NCBI RefSeq assembly: GCF_006715635.1
Contig: NZ_VFNP01000001.1
Coordinates: 992,001-1,056,000 of the forward strand
Source of the DNA: Streptomyces sp. SLBN-118
GTDB lineage: Bacteria; Actinomycetota; Actinomycetes; Streptomycetales; Streptomycetaceae
DNA length: 64,000 bases
Direction of reading: 5' to 3'
Position numbers and translations under genes: made by a program. The notes under the pieces were generated by a model, which did no database searches, was not told the DNA's origin, and was given only the letters and a program-made list of their open reading frames with translations. The stretch's first letter is position 1, and each line of letters starts with the position of its first letter. Shown here one piece after another: positions 47,251 to 54,982 of this stretch.

Positions 47251-48538
47251 CTCTGCCGAAATCGCCGAACCGACCTTCCCGACGTCCGGTGCCGCAGGCC
47301 CCGGCGGATCCGCCCGATCCGCCGGGCCCGACCGGCCGGCCGCCGCCGGCGCGAGCATCCGGCTGGACAACCTGACCAAGCGCTATCCGGACAGCCAAGC
47401 CCCGGCCGTGGAGGACGTGACCCTGGACGTCGCGGCCGGCGAAACCGTGATCCTCGTGGGGCCCTCTGGCTGCGGCAAGAGCACCACCCTCAAGATGATC
47501 AACCGGCTGATCGAGCCGACCTCGGGGCGGATCACCATCGGCGGCGAGGACGTCACCGGCATCAATCCCGTGACGCTGCGCCGCACCATCGGCTACGCCA
47601 TCCAGGCCACGGGCCTCTTCCCGCACATGACCGTCGCCGAGAACATCGCACTCGTACCGAAGATGGCCGGCTGGCCCCGCGCGAAGGTGCGGGACCGGGT
47701 CGAGGAGATGCTTGAACTGGTCGGGCTGGATCCCGGGGAGTTCCGCGGCCGCTATCCGCGCCGGCTCTCCGGCGGCCAGCAGCAGCGGGTCGGGGTGGCG
47801 CGGGCGCTGGCGGCCGACCCGCCCGTGCTGCTGATGGACGAGCCGTTCGGGGCCGTCGACCCCATCACCCGCGAGCACCTGCAGGACCAACTCATCCGGC
47901 TACAGCGCGAGTTACGCAAGACGATTGTCTTCGTCACGCACGACTTCGACGAGGCCATCAAGGTCGGCGACCGGATCGCGGTGCTGCGCGAGCGGTCGAA
48001 AATCGCCCAGTTCGACACCCCGGAAACGATCCTGGCCAGTCCGGCGGACGACTTCGTCGCCGGTTTCGTGGGCGCGGGAGCCGGGGTGAAACGGCTGCAC
48101 CTCAAGCGCGTACGGGAGGTGGAGCTCGCCGACGTCCCGACCGCCACCGTCGAAGACCCGCTCGAGATCGCCCTGCACCTGCTGGACGCGGGCTCCGCCT
48201 CCGCCGACCACCTGCTGCTGCTGGACCGGGAGCGGCGCCCGCACTCCTGGCTGCGACGCGAGGACCTGACGCGCGCCCGGAGTGCGCAACCCGCCGGAGA
48301 GCCGCTGCCGTTGTCGGCGGGCACCCCCGTACGGAGCCGGATCGAGGTGGACGCGACGCTGCGGGACGCGCTGGAGGCGCTGCTGGCCGACGGCACGGGC
48401 CGCGTCGCGGTCACGGGACAGGACGGCGCGTACGCCGGCGTGGTGGACATGTCGACACTACTGAACGCGATGCACGGGGCGCCGGGCGAGCGGGGAGCCG
48501 AGGAGGCTCGGCCGACCGGCCGGGGTGAGCCCGCGTGA
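47243..48538 (+). CDS. Opu-type ABC ATPase with CBS domains
   Basis: This is a 431-residue ATPase. It has a Pro/Ala-rich N-terminal 35 residues, Walker A (GPSGCGKST), Q-loop, signature LSGGQQQR, Walker B (VLLMDEPF) and the H-loop (VTHDFDEAI). A C-terminal CBS pair (about 310-415) in this family senses ionic strength or nucleotides. The codon for Leu in RELRKTIVF is TTA (47912-47914), so translation may depend on bldA tRNA. It overlaps both permease genes. Confidence 0.92.
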   Translation: MADSAEIAEPTFPTSGAAGPGGSARSAGPDRPAAAGASIRLDNLTKRYPDSQAPAVEDVTLDVAAGETVILVGPSGCGKSTTLKMINRLIEPTSGRITIGGEDVTGINPVTLRRTIGYAIQATGLFPHMTVAENIALVPKMAGWPRAKVRDRVEEMLELVGLDPGEFRGRYPRRLSGGQQQRVGVARALAADPPVLLMDEPFGAVDPITREHLQDQLIRLQRELRKTIVFVTHDFDEAIKVGDRIAVLRERSKIAQFDTPETILASPADDFVAGFVGAGAGVKRLHLKRVREVELADVPTATVEDPLEIALHLLDAGSASADHLLLLDRERRPHSWLRREDLTRARSAQPAGEPLPLSAGTPVRSRIEVDATLRDALEALLADGTGRVAVTGQDGAYAGVVDMSTLLNAMHGAPGERGAEEARPTGRGEPA

Positions 48539-49404
48539 GCCGGAGCGAGGTCGGTATCGGGGCCGGTGGTGGAGCCGCTCCCGAGGCCGGTTGCGGGTCC
48601 CCGCGGCCGGCTCCAGGGCCAAGGCATGACGAGCCCGTGACCCGGCTCGCCGCACTGGACCGGGTCCCGCCCCGTATCACCTGGCAGAAGCTGGTGCCAC
48701 TGCCGGCCTTCGTCGCGGCCGCCCTCGGTGCCACCGCGCTGTATCTCCGCACCACCGAACTGGACTCGATCGCCAGGAACGCCCTCGCAGACGGCGCCGT
48801 GCGCACCGCACTCCTCCAGCAGACCGAACTCGTCGCGATCTCCACCTTCTTCGTGCTCATCATCGCGATCCCGCTGGGCATCGCGCTGACGCGCGGGGTC
48901 CTGCGCCGGGCCGCACCGCCGTTCGTCGCGGCGGCCAACATCGGCCAGGCGACCCCGGCCCTGGGCCTGCTGGCGCTGCTGGTGATCTGGCTCGGCATCG
49001 GCCAACGAGCCGCCCTGGTCGGCATCGTGGCATTCGCGGTGCTGCCGGTGCTGAGCAACACCGTGGCCGGCCTGAGGGCCACCGACCCGGCACTCGTGGA
49101 GGCGGCGCGCGGCATCGGTATGTCGCCGCTGCTGGTGCTGTTCCGGGTCGAACTGCCCCTGGCCGTACCGCTGATCCTGGCGGGCGTACGGACCGCGCTC
49201 GTGCTGAACGTCGGCACCGCGACGCTGGCCACCTTCGGCGGCGGAGGAGGACTCGGGGACCTGATCTCCTCCGGCATCACCAACCAGCGCATGCCGGTGC
49301 TGGTGCTCGGCTCCGTACTGACAGTCGCCATGGCGCTGATCGTGGACTGGCTGGGGATGCTCGTCGAGTTGCTGCTGCGCCCACGCGGACTGGAGGTGGA
49401 CTGA
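48535..49404 (+). CDS. Glycine betaine/choline-type ABC permease
   Basis: This 289-residue second permease has a hydrophilic N-terminal 45 residues and six helices, with the loop DPALVEAARGIGMSPLLVLF. The GTG start overlaps the ATPase stop (GTGA) and the stop base is shared with the ATG of the binding-protein gene. It forms a heterodimer with the permease at 46603-47250. Confidence 0.9.
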   Translation: MSRSEVGIGAGGGAAPEAGCGSPRPAPGPRHDEPVTRLAALDRVPPRITWQKLVPLPAFVAAALGATALYLRTTELDSIARNALADGAVRTALLQQTELVAISTFFVLIIAIPLGIALTRGVLRRAAPPFVAAANIGQATPALGLLALLVIWLGIGQRAALVGIVAFAVLPVLSNTVAGLRATDPALVEAARGIGMSPLLVLFRVELPLAVPLILAGVRTALVLNVGTATLATFGGGGGLGDLISSGITNQRMPVLVLGSVLTVAMALIVDWLGMLVELLLRPRGLEVD

Positions 49405-50393
49405 TGCGCCCGACCCGGGTACGGACGGCCGTCGCGGGCACGGGCTCCCTGCTGCTCGCCGCCGCAGGGCTGAGCGGCTGTGGACTGACCAGCGGCAGCC
49501 CGCTGGCCGACTCGGTGCAGCCCGGCTCCGTCGGGAAGGGGCGACCGCTGGAGGGCGCCCAACTGACCGTGACCTCCAAGGAGTTCACCGAGCAGATCAT
49601 CCTGGGCCAGATCATGGGGCTGGTCTTCAAAGCGGCCGGCGCGGAAGTCCTGGACCGGACGAACATCCAGGGCTCGATCGGTGCCCGAGAGGCGGTCAAG
49701 TCCGGTGCGGCGGACGGGATGTACGAGTACACGGGCACGGCCTGGATCACCTACCTCGGTCACACCAAGCCGGTCGTCGACCCGTACGAGCAGTGGGAGG
49801 CCGTACGCGACGAGGACCGCCGCAACAGCATCACCTGGCTGCCCGCCGCCCCGCTCAACAACACCTACGCGCTGGTCGCGAACCGGGCGAATGCGCAGAA
49901 GTACCGGCTGCGCACCCTCTCCGACGTGGCACGTCTGACGAAGAAGGACCCGGGCGCGGCGACGATCTGCGGCGGAAGCGAGTTCTCGGTGCGCGAGGAC
50001 GGCCTGCCGGGCGTGGCGAAGACGTACGGATTCGCCCTCCGGCGCGGGAACTTCAAAAAGATGGACGACGGCGTCGTCTACACCCAGGTCGCCAAGGGCG
50101 CGGCCTGCACCCTCGGCGTGGCGGCCACCACCGACGGCCGCATCCCGGAACTCGAGCTGAAGGTGCTGGACGACGACCGGCACTTCTTCCCCAACTACAA
50201 CGCGGCACCCGAGATGAACAGCGCCACGATGGAGAAGTACCCCGCCATCGCCGACGTCCTCGCCCCGATCACCAAGCGGCTGACAGGGCCGGAGGCCCAG
50301 CGGCTGAACGCGCGAGTGGACGTGGACGGGGAGGACCCGCACGAGGTGGCGAAGGACTGGCTGGTGCGGGAGGGCTTCATCCGGGAAGGCTGA
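49404..50393 (+). CDS. OpuAC-type substrate-binding lipoprotein
   Basis: This is a 329-residue lipoprotein. The signal peptide ends at a lipobox near residue 26 (LSGC). The type II periplasmic-binding fold follows, with VTSKEFTEQIILGQIMGL, a family hallmark, and DGMYEYTGTAW, which shapes the ligand cage. It delivers the osmolyte to the permease pair. This is the last gene of a four-gene operon. Confidence 0.9.
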   Translation: MRPTRVRTAVAGTGSLLLAAAGLSGCGLTSGSPLADSVQPGSVGKGRPLEGAQLTVTSKEFTEQIILGQIMGLVFKAAGAEVLDRTNIQGSIGAREAVKSGAADGMYEYTGTAWITYLGHTKPVVDPYEQWEAVRDEDRRNSITWLPAAPLNNTYALVANRANAQKYRLRTLSDVARLTKKDPGAATICGGSEFSVREDGLPGVAKTYGFALRRGNFKKMDDGVVYTQVAKGAACTLGVAATTDGRIPELELKVLDDDRHFFPNYNAAPEMNSATMEKYPAIADVLAPITKRLTGPEAQRLNARVDVDGEDPHEVAKDWLVREGFIREG

Positions 50394-50833
50394 CAGACGG
50401 CTTCGCCCCGGGCTTGGCTCCATCACAACCGGCTCTCGGCCCCCGAAGAGATCACGGCACAACGGTGCACGTCGGCCCGGTCGTCCGGCAGCCACTTGGT
50501 GACGATGCCGAGAAAGGTCAAGCCTCCGCAATACAAACCCCGGGAACCGGGCGATCCATCCTGCGTGAGCTACGGGATCAGCGATGCGTCATCGCAAACA
50601 TGTAAAATCCAAAACAGAGGACCCGGCGGCGGCCGGACTCATCCAGGGCGACAAGGACCTTCACCACCCCGGGTCGACCGGACGGCGGCCAGGGAGCAGG
50701 ACATGTCGACCTCAGCGCTCTGACCTGCGCGTTCGCTGATCCGACTATCCGCGAGAACCGCTGCCGCGCCGGACCTGGTCGCGCCGCAGGGGCCCGTGTG
50801 CTGTTCTGGAAACAGCCGCAGGAAGGCACGCCG
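50394..50833. other. 440-bp intergenic region
   Basis: No gene is supported. An AT-richer patch around 50585-50620 (ACATGTAAAATCCAAAAC) could hold a promoter for the DUF2182 gene. Nothing else was recognised. Confidence 0.35.
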
Positions 50834-51670
50834 ATGCTTCGCAGCCGGATTTCCGCCTTCATACCCGCCCGGTCGACCGCCCCGACCGGAGCCGACGGGG
50901 GGTTGCTGCCCACGCGGGATCTCGCGGCCGCCTGGATGCTCGTCGTCCTGATCGCGGTGCCCGCCTGGGTGCTGACGGTCGGACAGGCCCGGGACATGGG
51001 CGTCGAGCCCGGCACGATGGGGATGGCGCTGCCCCTGTTCCTGCTGCTCTGGGTGACGATGATGGCGGCCATGATGCTGCCGTCCATGGCGCCGGTGGCC
51101 ATCACCTGGGTACGCGGGATCGGCCGGCAGTCCTCCGGCTGGACCCGGACCGCCCGCACTGTCGAGTTCGTGGGCGGATACCTGCTCGTTTGGACCGCCG
51201 TCGGACTGCTCGCCTATGCGGCCCTGGCCCTCACCGGCGGCATGGTGGACGGCCATCCCACCGCCGGACGCTGGATCGGTGCGGTCGCCTTCCTGCTCGC
51301 CGGTCTGTACCAGCTCGGTCCCCTCAAGAACGTATGCCTGCGGCACTGCCGCGACCCGCTGAGTCATTTGGTGCGTTACGCCGGCTTCCGGCGACCGGCC
51401 CGCGACCTGCGGGTGGGCGTCCACCACGGCGCGTACTGCGTCGGCTGCTGTGCCGGGCTGATGGTCGTCTTCATACCGCTCGGCGTGATGAACCTGGCCG
51501 CGATGGCCGGACTGGCCTTGGTGATCTTCGTAGAGAAGCTGTGGTCCCGGGGCGTCCTCCTCAGCGGTGTCGTGGGCGTCGCCTTCCTCGTCCTGGCAGT
51601 GCTCGCACCGTTCCAGGACTGGATGCTGCCGGGGCTGGAGGGCTCGATGCCATCTATGGACGGCATGTGA
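50834..51670 (+). CDS. DUF2182 predicted metal-binding membrane protein
   Basis: This 278-residue protein has about six membrane helices. Family features include WVTMMAAMMLPSMAPVA, the KNVCLRHCRDPL loop and YCVGCCAGLM, which together present several Cys, His and Met residues that could bind a soft metal. The ATG follows GGAAGG at seven bases; a GTG 36 bp upstream is less likely. A DUF1326 gene follows 203 bp downstream, and this pairing recurs in bacteria to my knowledge. The role is unknown. Confidence 0.85.
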   Translation: MLRSRISAFIPARSTAPTGADGGLLPTRDLAAAWMLVVLIAVPAWVLTVGQARDMGVEPGTMGMALPLFLLLWVTMMAAMMLPSMAPVAITWVRGIGRQSSGWTRTARTVEFVGGYLLVWTAVGLLAYAALALTGGMVDGHPTAGRWIGAVAFLLAGLYQLGPLKNVCLRHCRDPLSHLVRYAGFRRPARDLRVGVHHGAYCVGCCAGLMVVFIPLGVMNLAAMAGLALVIFVEKLWSRGVLLSGVVGVAFLVLAVLAPFQDWMLPGLEGSMPSMDGM

Positions 51671-51873
51671 TCCTCTGCGCACGTGGTGATTCCTTCGGCA
51701 GCGGTGCGTCAGGGCTCGGCGCCGTCGTCCACCGTGGACGTCGGCCGGTTCCCCTCCCGGGACATGAGGTGCAAGCTGGAAGGGAGACCGTCCTCCGATC
51801 CCGGGAACGGGCTCGGGACACGCGGTCTCGCCACTCTGAGTGAGCTTCTCGGAGCTCGGCTGGAGGAAGCGAG
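51671..51873. other. 203-bp gap between the DUF2182 and DUF1326 genes
   Basis: No gene or clear terminator was recognised, so the two genes could still be read through. Confidence 0.3.
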
Positions 51874-52530
51874 ATGACACAGCAGGCCACCACCGGGACG
51901 CGCTGGCATCTGGCCGGCGACTGGTTCGACGTGTGCAAGTGCGCGATTCCGTGCCCGTGCACGTTCGCACAGCCCCCGACCTACGGCGACTGCGAAGGCG
52001 TACTGGTCTGGCACATCCAGGAAGGCAACTTCGGGGACGTGCGGCTCGACGACCTCAATGTCCTGATGCTCGGGTCGTTCGAGGGCAACCCGTGGGCCGG
52101 CACGCATAGCGAACCGTACGCCGCGGTCTTCCTGGACGAGCGTGCCGACGATCAGCAGCGAGCCGCGCTCGGGACTGTCTTCGGCGGTGAAGCGGGCGGG
52201 TGGCCGGCGGAGTTCGGGGCGATGTTCCACCCCGAGATGCGGGGCATGGACGTCGCCCCGATCCACGTGGAGATCGACGAGGATCTCGCCACGTGGCGAG
52301 CCGAGATCCCGGGCCGTGTCACGGCGGCCGCCGAGGCGCTCACCGGCCCGACCACCCCGGACGGCGCACGCGTCCAGGTCCTCAACCCCCCGGGCTCCGA
52401 GGTGGGGCCGGGCCAGGTCGCCACGTGGGGGCGGGCAACCGTCGACCGCGCCGATGCGTTCGGCTTCTCCTGGGAACGCACCGGGAAGTCGAGCAAGCAC
52501 TTCCCCTTCGACTGGAGCGGCCCTGACTGA
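51874..52530 (+). CDS. DUF1326 protein with Cys-rich N-terminus
   Basis: This is a 218-residue soluble protein with the DUF1326 start WHLAGDWFDVCKCAIPCPCTF, four closely spaced cysteines that look like a metal site. WAGTHSEPYAAVFLDERADD and the C-terminal SKHFPFDWSG are other family stretches. Its partner in the neighbourhood is the DUF2182 membrane protein. Copper or another soft metal is a reasonable guess, based only on the Cys pattern. Confidence 0.85.
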   Translation: MTQQATTGTRWHLAGDWFDVCKCAIPCPCTFAQPPTYGDCEGVLVWHIQEGNFGDVRLDDLNVLMLGSFEGNPWAGTHSEPYAAVFLDERADDQQRAALGTVFGGEAGGWPAEFGAMFHPEMRGMDVAPIHVEIDEDLATWRAEIPGRVTAAAEALTGPTTPDGARVQVLNPPGSEVGPGQVATWGRATVDRADAFGFSWERTGKSSKHFPFDWSGPD

Positions 52531-52911
52531 AGAGCCCGTCGGCCCCACCCGGCCGCGTAGGCGCGCAGCCCCAGGCCTGCTTGCCGCCCGGGCCGCCGAC
52601 GTGCGGTCCGGACTGCGGCTGTACGACGGACAATACGGCGCCGACAGCAGGTCCGGTTCCGCCCGAATTTCCATACAGCGTGAAATAAAGAGCCGACGGG
52701 CGGATGGGCGGCTTCGACACACCAAGGAAGGAGTGCCCTGCTGCAACGTCCTGCGTAGGCAGCGAGGCACAGCGGGCGGTGAGTACGCCCGGTGAGGAAA
52801 GTGGCGATCCACTTCAGGCGCGAACCCGGTGCGGTGGCGTAGTCGGCGCACCGCTGCCCCGAGAGCCGCAGCTCCGCCCTGGCCCAACGAGCGGCATCCG
52901 CCGCGGTGGGT
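52531..52911. other. Gene-free stretch after the DUF1326 gene
   Basis: Nothing coding was recognised. Codon bias is weak in all frames, which suggests degraded DNA continuous with the pseudogene that follows. Confidence 0.35.
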
Positions 52912-53097
52912 CTACAGCTCGAACCAGGGGCGTTCGCCATACGGAACGGGACGGCGCCCCAGCGGAGGGCGAGGGCAGCGACCAGGGTCAGGCCGTGCCC
53001 ACCCTCATCCTCATCCCTCATCCCCCGCGCGGACCAGGGTGGGCGGGCCGCGCGAGCCGTCGGTGACGGCGACCCGGACGTCCACGTCGGACGGCAT
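52912..53097 (-). pseudogene. Frameshifted HATPase_c regulator fragment
   Basis: Read across frames, the minus strand gives the C-terminal third of a Streptomyces solo HATPase protein. DVRVAVTDGSRGPPTLVRAG comes first, then DEGGHGLTLVAALALRWG in a second frame, and finally ERPWFEL and a stop in a third. The first break falls in a GATGAGG repeat, a likely slippage site. The N-box half of the domain is absent; the TetR gene begins there. Confidence 0.7.
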
Positions 53098-53148
53098 ACA
53101 CCGACGGGAGGAAGCGGACGGGAGGTCCGCCGGGGCGGTCTCCCTCGG

Positions 53149-53769
53149 TCAGACACCCTCCGAGACGTCGTCACCCAGGGTGCCGGTGAGATAGTGCTGC
53201 ACGACCGGACCGATCAAGCGGACGACCTGTTCCCGGGGCATGTCGGCGATGCGGTCGATGGCCCATACGTAGCGCGTCATGGCCAGACCCACTATCTGCG
53301 TGGCGATCAGGTCCGAGCGCAGCCCGGCCTCGTGGTCGGGAAGGCTCGCCGACACGGTCGGCAGGACAAGAGCGGAGAAGACGGCACGGAGGCGCTCCAT
53401 GGCGAAGGGCTCATGGCTTGCGACAAGGATGATCGAGCGCAGGATCTCAGAGGTGGCCGGATCGTCCCACATGGACAGCATTGCCTCCACAAAGGCCCGT
53501 CCACGCTCCTCCAGCGGAGCCTTGGCGGTGGCCTCCGCAATACCCTCCCCGAAGGCTTCCGGCGGCTCCAGTGCCGCCTTCAGCAGTCCCATCTTGTTGG
53601 AGAAGTAGTAGTTCACCAAGGTGGGATCCACGGCGGCGGCCTGCGCCACGGCCCGCAACGAGGTCCCGCTGTAGCCCCGTTCGGCGAAGGATTTACGCGC
53701 CGCCGCCAGGATGCGATCCGCCTGCGCGCCACGTTCCCCCCGGGGGCCCCTTCCTGCTCGTGCCGTCAT
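53149..53769 (-). CDS. TetR-family transcriptional regulator
   Basis: This 206-residue repressor has an N-terminal HTH (about 18-65; ILAAARKSFAERGYSGTSLR, then VDPTLVNYYFSNKMGL). A C-terminal ligand domain resembles the TetR_C subtype common in Streptomyces (RYVWAIDRIADMPREQVVRLIGP). Its own promoter region carries an array of TTTCA/TGAAA half-sites, so it is probably autoregulated. Targets outside the immediate region cannot be named. Confidence 0.92.
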   Translation of the reverse strand: MTARAGRGPRGERGAQADRILAAARKSFAERGYSGTSLRAVAQAAAVDPTLVNYYFSNKMGLLKAALEPPEAFGEGIAEATAKAPLEERGRAFVEAMLSMWDDPATSEILRSIILVASHEPFAMERLRAVFSALVLPTVSASLPDHEAGLRSDLIATQIVGLAMTRYVWAIDRIADMPREQVVRLIGPVVQHYLTGTLGDDVSEGV

Positions 53770-53818
53770 GTCGAGCCATCCCTTTGCCGGTTCCCCACTC
53801 GCCCGATTGGCCGCGACT

Positions 53819-53849
53819 AAGTTTCACCCCGTACTGAAACTTGTTTCAG
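53819..53849. promoter_or_regulatory. TetR autoregulatory operator array
   Basis: AAGTTTCA (53819-53826), TGAAACTT (53835-53842) and GTTTCAG (53843-53849) form two overlapping inverted repeats, including CTGAAAC-TT-GTTTCAG, and a further GTGAAA follows at 53856. The array lies 50-80 bp upstream of the TetR start, where an autoregulatory site is expected. Confidence 0.65.
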
Positions 53850-54239
53850 CTTACCGTGAAATTGAGTCCACCGGCTGCCGCACCATGGCTGCACGCAGCC
53901 ATCCGAACACCGACCGCAGGACGCTGGGCAGCACCGTCTCCAGGACAACAAAGACAGGTGGCTCCGAACGCCCCAATCGAACCGGACGGGCACGTCGACG
54001 AGACCTCACCAGAGGCGTGGCCCAGCCGCGAGTTCTGAGGAGCCAGTCGGGTGCAACCGGTGCGCCGACGTGTGGAACACCATGGCGAGCCTGTTTGCCC
54101 CGAAACACCCGTGTCTATGGATTGGGGTGCTAATTCGGTCGATGCCTTGCTGTCCGAGTCACGGCCCCAGAAGTCGTCCGCCCCGCGCCGAGAACAACAA
54201 ACGATCACTGCCCCAGGCCTTCCGAAGGAGCCCAACACG
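53850..54239. other. Region upstream of the surface-protein gene
   Basis: No gene was recognised in about 390 bp. A short frame ending DETSPEAWPSREF (stop near 54039) could be a relic. GAAGGAG at 54224-54230 serves the next gene. Confidence 0.35.
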
Positions 54240-54971
54240 ATGCCCAGACGTTCAAGACGGCGTGTCGCCCTGGCCGCCGCCACCGCAGCCCTGATTGCGG
54301 CCGCTCCGATGGTGCTTGCCGAGCCGGCCTACGCACAGTACCCACCAGCCCCCCCGACGCTGAGCGATGACACCGTGGCCCCCGGTGATGAGCTCACCTT
54401 CTCCGCGACGGGCTTCGAGTCGAATGAGGATGTCGTCGTCAGCCTGGTTCCCGGAGGTGCTGCCGCCACCACCCGTAGTGGCGCGGCCACGGCCGCACTC
54501 AGGACATCGCCGTCGTCCGTGCTGCCCATCGTGTCGCCCACAGGAGACCGAGGCGGAGACGGTGGCGGACACGGTGGAACCGTGTACCTGGGCACCTTCA
54601 CCGCCGACGGCACCGGCGCTGTGAGCGGCACGGTCACCATCCCGGAGCGCACTCGTCCCGGCGACTACCTCTTCACGCTCGAGGGACAGGAATCCGGAAT
54701 TACACTGTCCGCGCCGCTGACCGTTACCGGCGACGGGGACGGTCCCGGCGACCACCACGGACGTCCCGGCCATGGGCATCACCACGGATGGCCCGGCCAC
54801 GGGGGCGACCACGGGCGCCCCGGCAGTGACAACGACCCCTCGGAGCTTGCGAAGACCGGCTCCTCGGACGCAACGGTGGCGCTGCTCAGTGCGGCAGGCG
54901 CGATGGTGCTTCTCGGTGGCGGGTCACTCGTGATCGTCCGGCGGCGGCGCAGTCACGCTGAGCGCGGCTGA
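54240..54971 (+). CDS. Sortase-anchored (LAXTG) surface protein
   Basis: This 243-residue exported protein has a signal peptide to about residue 32 and a beta-sandwich-like domain (VAPGDELTFSATGF, about 45-165). A His/Gly/Pro/Asp-rich linker (about 175-205) and the sorting signal LAKTGSS follow, then a membrane helix and an RRRRS tail. LAXTG is the motif used by class E sortases of Streptomyces, as for chaplins. The sortase gene is not in the window. It is 11 bp upstream of the DUF4012 gene. Confidence 0.88.
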   Translation: MPRRSRRRVALAAATAALIAAAPMVLAEPAYAQYPPAPPTLSDDTVAPGDELTFSATGFESNEDVVVSLVPGGAAATTRSGAATAALRTSPSSVLPIVSPTGDRGGDGGGHGGTVYLGTFTADGTGAVSGTVTIPERTRPGDYLFTLEGQESGITLSAPLTVTGDGDGPGDHHGRPGHGHHHGWPGHGGDHGRPGSDNDPSELAKTGSSDATVALLSAAGAMVLLGGGSLVIVRRRRSHAERG

Positions 54972-54982
54972 GAGGCCGACGG

